Below, one piece after another: positions 17,445 to 24,718 of a stretch of DNA of 64,000 nucleotides. This stretch comes from Bradyrhizobium sp. CCGUVB4N (lineage in GTDB: Bacteria > Pseudomonadota > Alphaproteobacteria > Rhizobiales > Xanthobacteraceae). The translations under genes were made by a program, and so were the position numbers. Within the stretch, counting starts at the first letter, position 1. Each line of letters starts with the position of its first letter. The notes below the pieces were generated by a model, which was not told the origin of the DNA, searched no databases, and saw only the letters and a program-made list of their open reading frames with translations. The stretch is taken from assembly GCF_024199945.1 (NCBI RefSeq), contig NZ_JANADP010000001.1, positions 4,588,001 to 4,652,000 of the forward strand, read 5' to 3'.

Positions 17445-18392
17445 TCAGCCCAAGGCTCTCAGCCACGCGCCGATCTCGCTGACGGCGAGATTGGCCTGTT
17501 GCAGCAATTTGCCCATGGTGAAGAAGCCGTGGAATTGGCCGGGGAAGTGCTTGTATGTGACGCCCACGCCGGCCTGCTTGAGGCGCGCGGCGTATTCGTC
17601 GCCCTCGTCGCGCAGGGGATCGGCGCCGGCCGTGAGCACATAGGCCGGCGGCAGTCCGGCCAAGGTCTCGGCGCGCGCGGGCGAGGCGCGCCAGTCGTGA
17701 ATGTCGGCCGCGCCGTTGAGATAATGGTCGCGGAACCAGCGGATCACCGAATGCGTCAGCAGGACGCTGGTCTCGGGCTCGCTGTGCGAGCCGTGCGTCA
17801 TGGCGAAATCGACCGCCGGATAGATCAGCACCTGGCCGGCGAGTGCGGGGCCATCGCCGTCACGCGCGGCCAGCGCGACGACGGCTGCGAGATTGCCGCC
17901 GGCGCTGTCGCCGCCGATCGAGAGGCGCGAAGCATCGATGCCCAGCTCGCGCGCGTTCGCCGCAATCCATTTGGTCGCGGTGATCGCGTCGTCGGTGGCG
18001 GCGGGAAATTTGTGCTCGGGTGCGAGGCGGTAATCGACCGCGATCACGATCAGGGCGCCGGCATCAGCGAGCTGCCGGCAGACGACGTCATGGCTGTCGA
18101 GATCGCCGATCACCCAGCCGCCGCCATGGAAGAACACCAGGGCGGGCGCCAGCCCGTCCTTGAGGCGCGGCTCCGTCGGAACGTAGATGCGGGCGGGGAT
18201 GGTCCCGTGCGGCGCCGGGATCGACAGCGGCGCGACCCGGGCAAGCTCCGGCGGCTCGGGGTTGGTGGCAAAGCGAGCCTGCGCGTAGTAGGCGCGCGCC
18301 TCCGCGGCGGTCAGCGTCTCGTAGGCGGGGCGGCCGGCGTCCTGGAAGGCCTTGTAGACGGCGGCGGCATCGGGATCGAGCACGACGGGCAT
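17445..18392 (-). CDS. Alpha/beta hydrolase, HSL-type carboxylesterase
   Basis: 315 residues. Hormone-sensitive-lipase family features: oxyanion-hole motif in ALVFFHGGGWVIGDLDSHD, nucleophile Ser in LSIGGDSAGGNLAAVVALAA, acidic residue in LTAGADPLRDEGDEYAARL and catalytic His in FPGQFHGFFTMGKLL. It should cleave a short-chain ester or lactone in the cytoplasm. Operon partner is the BASS transporter 16 bases downstream, suggesting uptake and hydrolysis of one compound (inference). It is the last host gene before the island. Confidence 0.92.
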   Translation of the reverse strand: MPVVLDPDAAAVYKAFQDAGRPAYETLTAAEARAYYAQARFATNPEPPELARVAPLSIPAPHGTIPARIYVPTEPRLKDGLAPALVFFHGGGWVIGDLDSHDVVCRQLADAGALIVIAVDYRLAPEHKFPAATDDAITATKWIAANARELGIDASRLSIGGDSAGGNLAAVVALAARDGDGPALAGQVLIYPAVDFAMTHGSHSEPETSVLLTHSVIRWFRDHYLNGAADIHDWRASPARAETLAGLPPAYVLTAGADPLRDEGDEYAARLKQAGVGVTYKHFPGQFHGFFTMGKLLQQANLAVSEIGAWLRALG

Positions 18393-18542
18393 GGGCAGGT
18401 ACCCCAGAGGTTCTGGTGATCGGTGGACGTCATTTTCGGGGGGCGATGCCCGCGTTCCGCCTCGGGGGGAGGCGGCCGACTATCCCATCCGGAGGCCGGG
18501 ATGGCCAGCTGGCGGCGGGCAGGGCAGGGATGCCGCCCTTTC

Positions 18543-18560
18543 CCCGCCGGAAACGGCGGG
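18543..18560. repeat. Hairpin in the left flank of the island
   Basis: CCCGCCG, loop GAAA, CGGCGGG: a perfect 7-bp stem about 50 bases outside the left repeat. There is no T-run on the plus strand. It may belong to the host side of the junction. Confidence 0.4.
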
Positions 18561-18609
18561 CTAATTGCATGTGCCTTGTTTTACAGGATTTGGTGAAGTC
18601 AGGGGCGCT

Positions 18610-18635
18610 TTGGTATCAGAAACGGTATCAGAAAC
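18610..18635 (+). repeat. Left-end repeat (candidate attL / integrase-binding site)
   Basis: GGTATCAGAAAC occurs twice in perfect tandem (18612-18623 and 18624-18635), 21 bases outside the integrase stop. The first copy with its TT prefix matches the right-end sequence at 34728-34741 in 13 of 14 positions. Position and spacing of about one helical turn suggest integrase core or arm sites; the true crossover core is not proven. Confidence 0.5.
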
Positions 18636-18656
18636 GCTTCGTTGCTGACGCCGGTT

Positions 18657-19775
18657 TTAGCGCAGCTTGACGCTCAAGAGGTTATCGAACGTCTTGGGCG
18701 TTTCGTGCCGGTAGGTCTTCCGGATGGTTTCGACCGAGACGCCACAATACTGGCTGACCAGTTCGATATCAACGCCAGCATCAAGATACCAAGTGATCGC
18801 GGTATGGCGCAGCGTGTGCCGCACGATCTTCTTGCGCTTGTCGTCGGTCGCCAGCCCGGCCTTCTCGACCAGGGTATCCCACCCGTCGTGAATTCGCTTC
18901 ACGGGCTTGCCCATGAATTCGACTACGGCACGGTTGGAGATGCCGAGGCGCTGCCAGCGCCGCATATGGGTGAGCAGGCGCGGCGGGAGCGGGATCGTCG
19001 GCTGCTGCTTCGAGGTCGCTTCCTTGTTGTCAGGCTTCCGCTTGAAGATGCCGCGCTTGAGATCGACATAGCCGCGATCGAGCGACGGTATCATGGAGGC
19101 GTTGCAGATGTCGCCGTTGCGGGAGCCGGTATAGAGACCAATCAGGATATAGCGGGCGATGTGGCGTAGCGTGTGCCGGCCCTTGCTTGTGACCAGCTTG
19201 GTCGCCTTCCGATAACGCCATGCGGTCCACAACAGCTTGGCCGCTTCGTCGCGCGTGAGGTAGCGCTCGCGCGACTTCGGGGCAGGCGGCAACGTTGCGC
19301 TGAACTTCGGTTGAATGCCGCCCTTCGTCTTTTTGACGCAGCGATTGATCGCAGCCTGCAACAGCTTCAAGTCACGATAGGCGGAAGGCTGCAATACGCG
19401 CTCTTCTGCATAGCGCTCTTGCAGGGCGCCATCAAGGTCACCGATGGTGTAGGCGGCAAACCAATTGCCTATACGCTGGACTGCTGAGATCAGTTGGTTC
19501 TTGTAGGTCTGACCGATATTGCGCTTGGCGATGTACTGAATTTCGAGCGAGCAAACATCAGTGATCCTGATCGTGTTTACGTCATTCGCGCTCAGTGCTT
19601 TTTTGGGATCATGCTTTTTGAGGATGTACGCGGCGAGGGCTTTTTCAGCTCCGACGCGATCATGTTCATCGCATCCAGTGCCAGCGATGCGCTGACCGTC
19701 TCGGATGATCCAGAAGACTTTTCCGCTTTCGCGCTTTTGCTTTGCGAGGCGGGGGCCTTTGCTTGGACGCGGCAT
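18657..19775 (-). CDS. Tyrosine recombinase / phage integrase
   Basis: 372 residues from the ATG at 19775 (PRPSKGPRLAKQKRESGKVF). It has an N-terminal arm-binding/SAM-like region, then the catalytic domain: Arg I in GLYTGSRNGDICNA, the His-x-x-Arg box in VRHTLRHTAITWYLDAGVD, and the nucleophile Tyr in VETIRKTYRHETPK. All key residues are present, so it looks active. It reads outward at the left end of the island with its stop 21 bases from the tandem repeat, the usual placement next to an attachment site. Its start lies inside the upstream Xis-like gene. Confidence 0.93.
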   Translation of the reverse strand: MPRPSKGPRLAKQKRESGKVFWIIRDGQRIAGTGCDEHDRVGAEKALAAYILKKHDPKKALSANDVNTIRITDVCSLEIQYIAKRNIGQTYKNQLISAVQRIGNWFAAYTIGDLDGALQERYAEERVLQPSAYRDLKLLQAAINRCVKKTKGGIQPKFSATLPPAPKSRERYLTRDEAAKLLWTAWRYRKATKLVTSKGRHTLRHIARYILIGLYTGSRNGDICNASMIPSLDRGYVDLKRGIFKRKPDNKEATSKQQPTIPLPPRLLTHMRRWQRLGISNRAVVEFMGKPVKRIHDGWDTLVEKAGLATDDKRKKIVRHTLRHTAITWYLDAGVDIELVSQYCGVSVETIRKTYRHETPKTFDNLLSVKLR

Positions 19776-19984
19776 CTGTCTCTCATGTCCTTGATGTCGG
19801 CGAGCGTGGTGAAGTCCTTGCCCGCAATTCTCTCGACCGTCAGAAGCCCTGCACGCGCGCAACGGCGCAGAGCGGCAACAGACATTGAACCATCTGGGAA
19901 CGCCAGTTCGGCGACGACTGCCAATCGCAATGGTGTCGTCTCGGTGACGGCAGTAAGCGCCGGCAACTCAACACGGTTACGCAT
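19592..19984 (-). CDS. Probable excisionase-like / MerR-type DNA-binding protein
   Basis: 130 residues. The part RLAVVAELAFPDGSMSVAAL then RRCARAGLLTVERIAGKDF reads as a winged-helix excisionase/AlpA fold: a helix-turn-helix followed by a short wing and LADIKDMRDRC. The tail is Lys/Ser-rich. It overlaps the 5' end of the integrase gene by about 180 bases in another frame, a common int-xis arrangement, so it is likely the directionality factor. No specific family was identified. Confidence 0.6.
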   Translation of the reverse strand: MRNRVELPALTAVTETTPLRLAVVAELAFPDGSMSVAALRRCARAGLLTVERIAGKDFTTLADIKDMRDRCRVQAKAPASQSKSAKAEKSSGSSETVSASLALDAMNMIASELKKPSPRTSSKSMIPKKH

Positions 19985-20027
19985 CCTTCCTGTCGGGGGC
20001 TAGCAATGCGGCTGTGCCGCAGACGTG

Positions 20028-20267
20028 TCATTGATCGGCCTTCGGCTTGATGCCGAAGCGCTGCAAGGTCAGTTCAACGGCTTGCGTCGCGGCGCTACTG
20101 GCGATGTCTTCCAGCGTCGCGGCGGCTTGACCGGACGACAGGAGCCGGTGAACCATTTCGGCATTGAGCGAGCGCTTGTTCCGGCGCGCCGCCGCCACCA
20201 GCTTACGCCGCAACGCCTGCGGGATGCGCAGGTTAACCTGCACCACGTCTCCGGCTTTTTCGGTCAC
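20028..20267 (-). CDS. Arc-like ribbon-helix-helix DNA-binding protein
   Basis: 79 residues. VVQVNLRIPQALRRKLVAAA followed by RRNKRSLNAEMVHRLLSSG is an Arc-type strand-helix-helix: a short beta strand for the DNA groove and a basic helix, with NAEMV in the second helix as in Arc. Such proteins bind DNA as dimers of dimers to short palindromes. Two TTGGTACCA sites stand 31-58 bases upstream of its start, so it probably represses itself and perhaps the plus-strand cassette beyond them. Confidence 0.82.
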   Translation of the reverse strand: MTEKAGDVVQVNLRIPQALRRKLVAAARRNKRSLNAEMVHRLLSSGQAAATLEDIASSAATQAVELTLQRFGIKPKADQ

Positions 20268-20283
20268 CCAGCGCCTCCAGATT

Positions 20284-20296
20284 CCAACCTATATCA
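20284..20296 (-). promoter_or_regulatory. 13-base element shared with the coaD-like gene upstream region
   Basis: CCAACCTATATCA here is repeated exactly at 26718-26730. Read on the minus strand, TGATATAGGTTGG stands upstream of both the ribbon-helix-helix gene and the coaD-like gene. It may include a -10 element (TATAGG) or a shared operator. Confidence 0.4.
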
Positions 20297-20298
20297 GA

Positions 20299-20326
20299 TT
20301 GGTACCATGCTGGGGCTTGGTACCAA
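20299..20326. promoter_or_regulatory. Paired palindromic operators beside the ribbon-helix-helix gene
   Basis: TTGGTACCA at 20299-20307 and TTGGTACCAA at 20317-20326, 18 bases centre to centre. Each is a near-perfect dyad. Two short dyads at this spacing are typical of Arc/MetJ-type regulator sites. Confidence 0.55.
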
Positions 20327-20637
20327 AATGATTTTTGACGTTATCGACCGGCAATAGCGGCGCCCGTAAAACGCGGCGCGCAAACCGTAAAAAATCCTTA
20401 CAGATCAAAGAAGTTATCGACCATGAGCTGCGCCCCATTGCCTTGACGCAACTTGCCCGGCCCGATAGTTGGCAAATAATCGCTTACGCGATTTTGCCCT
20501 CGACGTGGACCCGACATGGAGCGGTCAGCGCGACGAGCCTGCAAGGAACGAACCGACCGCGTCCGGACTGGGGACGCCAACAAGTCGGTTCGCAAGGCCA
20601 AGCCGGAGGTCCGGCCGCCGTCATTGTGGAGCTGTCT

Positions 20638-20946
20638 ATGCGTGCGGGTCGTAAGCGGATTCCCGGAGACCAACTTCTAGACCATCCGATGCGACGCGCG
20701 CTGTTGCGCCACCTCATTGAGCGCGGCGGCTGCTCGACAGCCGTCGAGGCATGCGCGGCGCTCGGCATCGCGCATCGCATGACTCTGCGAGAGCACGCTC
20801 GATTGCTCGCCCGAGATGATCATGTCTGGCTCGATTACATCTGCATCAACAGCAAGCGGTCCACGAGCATCACCATCACCCGGCGCGGCAAAGCCGCGCT
20901 CGCCCGCGCAACCAATCCCCCGCCAATGTTGGAGTTGAGTCCTTGA
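20638..20946 (+). CDS. Small winged-helix-like DNA-binding protein
   Basis: 102 residues from ATG 20638 with GTGGAG upstream; the longer upstream frame is not convincing. HPMRRALLRHLIERGGCSTA with VEACAALGIAHRMTLREHAR and ITITRRGKAALARA has the rhythm of a MarR-like winged helix: a helix, HTH, wing ending in a TxxGxxAL-type strand. The exact family is unknown. It is the first gene of a three-gene cassette in which each downstream start overlaps the preceding stop. Confidence 0.6.
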   Translation: MRAGRKRIPGDQLLDHPMRRALLRHLIERGGCSTAVEACAALGIAHRMTLREHARLLARDDHVWLDYICINSKRSTSITITRRGKAALARATNPPPMLELSP

Positions 20947-21326
20947 CCAAAAATTACGCGCCGCCGAGGGCAAACTCGGCAGCGCGCGGGTCTTCTTCGG
21001 CGTCACAAGCCAGTGCCGATATAGCGTCGCAAGCGCAGCCCGCGCAAGAGTCCATCGCCTGTTCGCTGCCGATCGATGGTGTACATCTCAGCGCCATCTG
21101 GCGCGGCCCGCGTGATCGTTCCCGAGCGATCCAATTCGCGTTGAAGGAATTCGGCGGCCATTCGTTTTTGGACATCCGGCAATACGACAACAGCTCGGGA
21201 TTCATGATCCCGAGCCGGAAGGGCGTGACGATCTCGGTCAAGCAGCTCGGCAAGTTCGCCGCCGCTGCCGGTGCAGCGTATCGCCAGGCGGTGAAGTTGG
21301 GCCTAATCACGGAGCCGTCTTCGTGA
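20943..21326 (+). CDS. PC4/YdbC-like single-strand DNA-binding protein (TTG start)
   Basis: 127 residues, starting at a TTG that overlaps the previous stop as TTGA. After a Ser/Ala-rich disordered N terminus of about 45 residues, the C-terminal half reads as a PC4 coactivator fold: RAIQFALKEFGGHSFLDIRQ, then FMIPSRKGVTISVKQLGKF and a closing helix. PC4-like proteins bind single-stranded DNA as dimers and occur in bacteria and phages in replication or transcription roles. Its place in an early-type cassette fits a replication or recombination helper. Confidence 0.65.
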   Translation: MTKNYAPPRANSAARGSSSASQASADIASQAQPAQESIACSLPIDGVHLSAIWRGPRDRSRAIQFALKEFGGHSFLDIRQYDNSSGFMIPSRKGVTISVKQLGKFAAAAGAAYRQAVKLGLITEPSS

Positions 21327-22024
21327 AAAAGGCCGCGACGACGTCGCGCATGTATTCGCGCAGCCGCAATGGCAAGCCCAACAGGGTGAAGCTGGGCGGC
21401 AAAGCCGTGCCGAAGCACGTCCGCACGATTCCGGGCGCAACACTGCGATGTGACGATCTCGACAGGTATTTCACAGATCGGTACGGCCCGGTGCTGCCCG
21501 ACGACGATGCCGGGCGTGCCGATGCCCAGATCATGTTGAATCACATCCACTACCGGCAGGCCGTCGACCGGGTATGGCTCATGAACGACTGGCTCGACCG
21601 ACGAACGCCGTGGCTCCACGGTGAAGAGCGAGAGGCGATGATCGCTGGGGTGTTCCGCAAGCCGATGAAATACACCGCCGACAGGCTCGCCGGGCTGTTG
21701 GGCCTGACCTACGCACGGCGCCAGCGGATTGGGATCACCACGATCGGCGCCATTGATGTTGACGCGGAACAGCGCAAGGAGATGCGGAAGGTGAAGAACA
21801 AGGAACAGCACGCCAAGCGTCGCCGTGACACCGGCCGGATGTCACGTGACGAGTACGAAAACAGCTCAATCACGAAGATTGCGCCGTGGAAGGCTTTGGG
21901 CCTGTCGCGAGCGACCTATTATCGCCGCGAGAAGCAGGCGGCCAATGAGGCAAAAACACATTATGCTGCGGACGGACTTGTCTCACACATTTCGCACGCG
22001 CTCGTAACCGTCAGGGTAGCTTGA
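21323..22024 (+). CDS. Island protein with C-terminal helix-turn-helix, GTG start
   Basis: 233 residues, starting with GTG overlapping the previous stop as GTGA. The first third is basic. The middle (LLGLTYARRQRIGITTIGAI) and the later WKALGLSRATYYRREKQ look like two helix-turn-helix elements; the second resembles resolvase/replication HTHs. I cannot name the family, but similar proteins are frequent in Rhizobiales prophage regions. Its last codons run through the first copy of a 21-base repeat (21965-21985), so the C terminus may have been reshaped by the repeat. Confidence 0.65.
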   Translation: MKKAATTSRMYSRSRNGKPNRVKLGGKAVPKHVRTIPGATLRCDDLDRYFTDRYGPVLPDDDAGRADAQIMLNHIHYRQAVDRVWLMNDWLDRRTPWLHGEEREAMIAGVFRKPMKYTADRLAGLLGLTYARRQRIGITTIGAIDVDAEQRKEMRKVKNKEQHAKRRRDTGRMSRDEYENSSITKIAPWKALGLSRATYYRREKQAANEAKTHYAADGLVSHISHALVTVRVA

Positions 22025-22084
22025 CGATGAGACAAGTGTGTCCGCAGCATACTTACTGTCATTGCTGCGGACGGACTTGTCTCA
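21965..22084. repeat. Three copies of a 21-base repeat, alternating orientation
   Basis: GCTGCGGAC-NN-ACTTGTCTCA occurs at 21965-21985 (plus), 22028-22048 (inverted, NN differs) and 22064-22084 (plus, identical to the first). Neighbouring copies can pair into long hairpins. The array straddles the end of the upstream gene and lies about 320 bases before the terminase small-subunit gene. It could be a terminator, a protein-binding array or a packaging/replication site. Confidence 0.85.
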
Positions 22085-22279
22085 TCAGTGGTGCTGTCGA
22101 GGCAGCGTGACGTCCGCGCTTCGCGCTCCACCACGTTGACGACGAGCTGAACATCAACCTTGTCATCGCCATTACCGCGCGTCTTGTCGGTCGCGCTACA
22201 TGTCAGCCTCAAAATGGCAAGAGACGCCATCTCCAACAGCGTGGTAATTTCCTCGGCGCGAAGCAACGAGGAACAATGC

Positions 22280-22477
22280 ATGACGGACGCAGAGCGAATA
22301 ACGGGACTTGAGCAGCACGTTCAACTGCTCCAATCACGGTGCGACCTCCTCGACCAGCGATGCCGCTACATGGCGGGCCGCCTGATGGAGGTCATCAACG
22401 ATGTCGGGCTCGATGCCACATCAACACACGATCCCGGGTACAGCTCCAATGGCTCCGCTCCGCAATCAACGTCATGA
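22280..22477 (+). CDS. Small coiled-coil protein, unknown
   Basis: 65 residues from ATG 22280 with GAGGAAC upstream. ERITGLEQHVQLLQSRCDLL with DQRCRYMAGRLMEVIND is a heptad-like helix. The last part overlaps the terminase small-subunit frame by 77 bases. Function unknown. Confidence 0.5.
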   Translation: MTDAERITGLEQHVQLLQSRCDLLDQRCRYMAGRLMEVINDVGLDATSTHDPGYSSNGSAPQSTS

Positions 22478-23009
22478 ACTCTTCGCCAACCTGATCGTGC
22501 AGGCGCCCAAGAGCGGCATGTCGAACACCGGATGTTATCTCGCATGCGGCTACCGCGCCGAAGGCAACGCCGCCGAGGTCGCAGCATCACGCTTGCTAAG
22601 TTCCGATAAGATCAGGACCAGGATCGCCGAACTGACGGCTCCCGTGGTGAAGAAAACGCGGACGACGGTGGACACACTCGCGGCCCAGCTCGACGAAGTC
22701 TTTGCCGGCGCGTCCGGCGACAAGCAGTGGGGCGCGGCCGGTTCCGCTGCCGCGCTCAAGGCGCGGCTGTTGGGTTTCATGCGCGAAAAAATCGAAATCG
22801 GCGGGCCGGGCGACTTCGACGACTGCAAGACGCCGGACGAGCTGATGCGCCGCCTTGTCGATGATCTGGAGGACAGGCAGGCCGTGCGCGCCTTCTGCGT
22901 CGAGGTTGTGCGCCTGATCGACGAGGACGCGGCCGGAGCCGCGCTCGATGTCAGCCCGGCGCAGGAATGGCCGTCGATGGTGGAAAGGCGACACGGTTTC
23001 CGAGAGTAA
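22401..23009 (+). CDS. Phage terminase small subunit (TerS-like)
   Basis: 202 residues. The ATG at 22401 has GGAGG 9 bases upstream; ATGs at 22413 and 22449 are alternatives. HELFANLIVQAPKSGMSNTG, ACGYRAEGNAAEVAASRLLS and KIRTRIAELTAPVVKKTRTT match the N-terminal helix-turn-helix of Terminase_2/TerS proteins; the rest is helical and acidic. TerS picks the DNA to be packaged, and the large subunit (not found here) cuts and pumps it. The next gene is instead a serine recombinase. Confidence 0.75.
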   Translation: MSGSMPHQHTIPGTAPMAPLRNQRHELFANLIVQAPKSGMSNTGCYLACGYRAEGNAAEVAASRLLSSDKIRTRIAELTAPVVKKTRTTVDTLAAQLDEVFAGASGDKQWGAAGSAAALKARLLGFMREKIEIGGPGDFDDCKTPDELMRRLVDDLEDRQAVRAFCVEVVRLIDEDAAGAALDVSPAQEWPSMVERRHGFRE

Positions 23010-23033
23010 TCGTTGCTCAACGCCTCCAGGCCA

Positions 23034-23061
23034 TGTACAGTATTCTCGGGTTATCTGTACA
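23034..23061. promoter_or_regulatory. Inverted repeat before the serine recombinase gene
   Basis: TGTACAG (23034-23040) and CTGTACA (23055-23061), 14 bases apart, end 16 bases before the recombinase ATG. This is consistent with a recombination or repressor site. Confidence 0.5.
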
Positions 23062-23077
23062 GACCGGGGGCAACACC

Positions 23078-23782
23078 ATGTCGGATCAAGAGAAACGCCA
23101 GCGCAAGCCCGCGATCGGTTACACAAGAACTAGCTCGGCAACGAACGTCGGCGACGACAAGGACAGCGTGGCGCGCCAGCGCAAGGCGATCCAAGCCCAC
23201 GCCAACCGCGCCGGCTACAAGATCGTTGCCTGGTTTGACGATCCTGCCGTGAACGGGAGCGACATGATCGATGTGCGCCCGGGCTTCATGGCCGCCCTCG
23301 AAATGATCGCGAGCAATGGCGTTCGCACCATCATCGTTGAAACTGCCAATCGTTTTGCCCGCGACCTCATCGTGCAGGAGACAGGTTGGAAGCGTCTACA
23401 GGCGGACGACATCACGCTGATCGCGGCCGACAAGCCGGACTCGTTTGTCGATGACACTCCAACCGCCGTGCTGGTGCGGCAAATCCTTGGCGCCGTTGCC
23501 CAGTTCGACAAGGCCATGACTGTTGCCAAGCTCCGAGGCGCGCGGGAGCGCAAGCGCCGCAAGACTGGCGACAAGGTCGAGGGCCGCAAGAGCTGGATCG
23601 AACAGGGGCAGGAGGATTCCGAGAAGGGCAGGAAGATCGCAAAGATGATCGCGGCAGCTAAGCGGCTAGAGAGCGACGGCCTGTCGCTACGTGACATCGC
23701 TGCCGGACTCGACAAGCTCGGCCATCGGAACGAGCGCGGCGTGACCTTCTCCCCGTCGTCGGTGAAGTCCATGCTGGCCTGA
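23078..23782 (+). CDS. Serine recombinase (resolvase/invertase family)
   Basis: 234 residues from ATG 23078 with GGGGG before it; a longer frame with an ATG at 23033 is possible. The catalytic domain opens AIGYTRTSSATNVGDDKDSV, the Ser being in the usual YxRxS position, with VARQRKAIQAHA, RTIIVETANRFARDLI and AVAQFDKAMTVAKLRGARER. A C-terminal Recombinase-type HTH follows (LSLRDIAAGLDKLGHRNERG then SPSSVKSML). It is shorter than large serine integrases, so it is probably an invertase/resolvase-like enzyme. A 7-base inverted repeat stands just before it. Confidence 0.88.
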   Translation: MSDQEKRQRKPAIGYTRTSSATNVGDDKDSVARQRKAIQAHANRAGYKIVAWFDDPAVNGSDMIDVRPGFMAALEMIASNGVRTIIVETANRFARDLIVQETGWKRLQADDITLIAADKPDSFVDDTPTAVLVRQILGAVAQFDKAMTVAKLRGARERKRRKTGDKVEGRKSWIEQGQEDSEKGRKIAKMIAAAKRLESDGLSLRDIAAGLDKLGHRNERGVTFSPSSVKSMLA

Positions 23783-23982
23783 CGGGCCGCCCCGATCTTT
23801 CCGGCCCCCTCGCTAAGGGGGTAGGCCACCCCGGCCAACCTTCCACCGACCATCCTCTGTTTAAATTCAACCCCGCATCTCTTCCCCCTCGCGCTATTTT
23901 TTTTGCTGGAGATTTTTTGGGCAACCTCTCGGGCTTTCCATTTTTCACGCCCCATTAACCTCTCGGCCTGAAGCTTCCGGGC

Positions 23983-24222
23983 ATGTTGATCCTTGAGTTT
24001 CGAGATTGGGAGCGCGGCGTCGCGTTTTGCGTCGGTGACATCCCGGATACAAATCCCGGTGCCACGATGGGGTCCGTCAGCTTGATGTACATCTTGCAGG
24101 CGACAGGAAAGAGCCATCCGGATGGCCATCGGTTCGCCAGCGTCCACGTGATCCGAGACGGCCGCGAGATAGAGAGCGCGCATACGCCCGTCCTAACCTC
24201 GCCGCAGAGCGATTGCCATTAG
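23983..24222 (+). CDS. Hypothetical island protein
   Basis: 79 residues (ATG 23983). LEFRDWERGVAFCVGDIPDT then SVHVIRDGREIES looks like a small mixed alpha/beta protein. It is preceded by about 200 bases without a gene that include a CCCCCT/AGGGGG hairpin (23805-23821) after the recombinase stop and a T-rich stretch near 23891. Family unknown. Confidence 0.45.
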   Translation: MLILEFRDWERGVAFCVGDIPDTNPGATMGSVSLMYILQATGKSHPDGHRFASVHVIRDGREIESAHTPVLTSPQSDCH

Positions 24223-24448
24223 CCCGCCAGATCGCGCCGCGCGCTGTGTGCGTTTCGGTGCGCCAGCCGCTGTCTCACGCGGGGCAGCGTCACGGGCGTC
24301 TCTATGGGCTCCGCTGGAGGTCAACGCTCACCAGAGTTATCGACCACGAGATCATGGTTGCGCACCACCAGTTGGGCTCCAGCCTATTGCCTCTTCGCAG
24401 CACCTGCGCTCATGTTCATTGCACAGTTTCGCAGTGGAGTATGAGTAC

Positions 24449-24718
24449 ATGGACACACGCAAGGTGCCAGTTACAACGCGCGCCGTGATCTCGCGCATCA
24501 ACCGCAGGCTCAGGCCTGACTTGCTACGTCTTCGCGCTTGCCGCCCGAACAGTCGTTGGTGGAGCGACCTCGGCGATTATTTCATTGTTGATCTCGACCG
24601 CAACGCGATCGTGCAGAGTCACGTCGATCCCGAGACCTACGGCCGGGAGCTTGGCGTCGTGCAGCTGTTTGAGCAGGTCGCTGCCGATGAACCGCTAGCC
24701 GTAGCCGTAGGGCGATGA
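24449..24718 (+). CDS. Hypothetical island protein, first gene of the DUF3102 operon
   Basis: 89 residues from ATG 24449 (TGGAG upstream). VSDLG-type elements are visible: RPNSRWWSDLGDYFIVDLDR then QSHVDPETYGRELGVVQLFE. This pattern is seen in small proteins that accompany Rhizobiales prophages, but I cannot assign a function. Its stop overlaps the next start (ATGA). The 226 bases before it hold no recognisable gene. Confidence 0.5.
   Translation: MDTRKVPVTTRAVISRINRRLRPDLLRLRACRPNSRWWSDLGDYFIVDLDRNAIVQSHVDPETYGRELGVVQLFEQVAADEPLAVAVGR

Larger units (their letters stand above)
20268..20637. other. Control region of the island, no confident gene
   Basis: 370 bases between the divergent ribbon-helix-helix gene (minus) and the coupled cassette (plus). 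It contains the operator-like palindromes at 20299-20325 and the shared 13-base element at 20284-20296. Open frames through it on both strands look like non-coding remnants. Confidence 0.5.

Noticed and set aside
18393..18660. tRNA-derived attachment site at the left island end
   Set aside because: No tRNA 3' end or T-loop sequence is visible at either end of the island.
20516..20680. 54-codon frame (ATG 20516) before the winged-helix gene
   Set aside because: No good ribosome-binding site, no family, and it overlaps the better-supported start at 20638.
21961..22281. 106-codon minus-strand frame over the 21-base repeats
   Set aside because: It is built largely from the repeat translated twice and lies antisense to coding sequence; kept only as a possible gene remnant.
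23215..24183. 322-codon minus-strand frame over the serine recombinase
   Set aside because: Antisense to a gene with clear catalytic motifs; low-complexity Ser/Arg composition.
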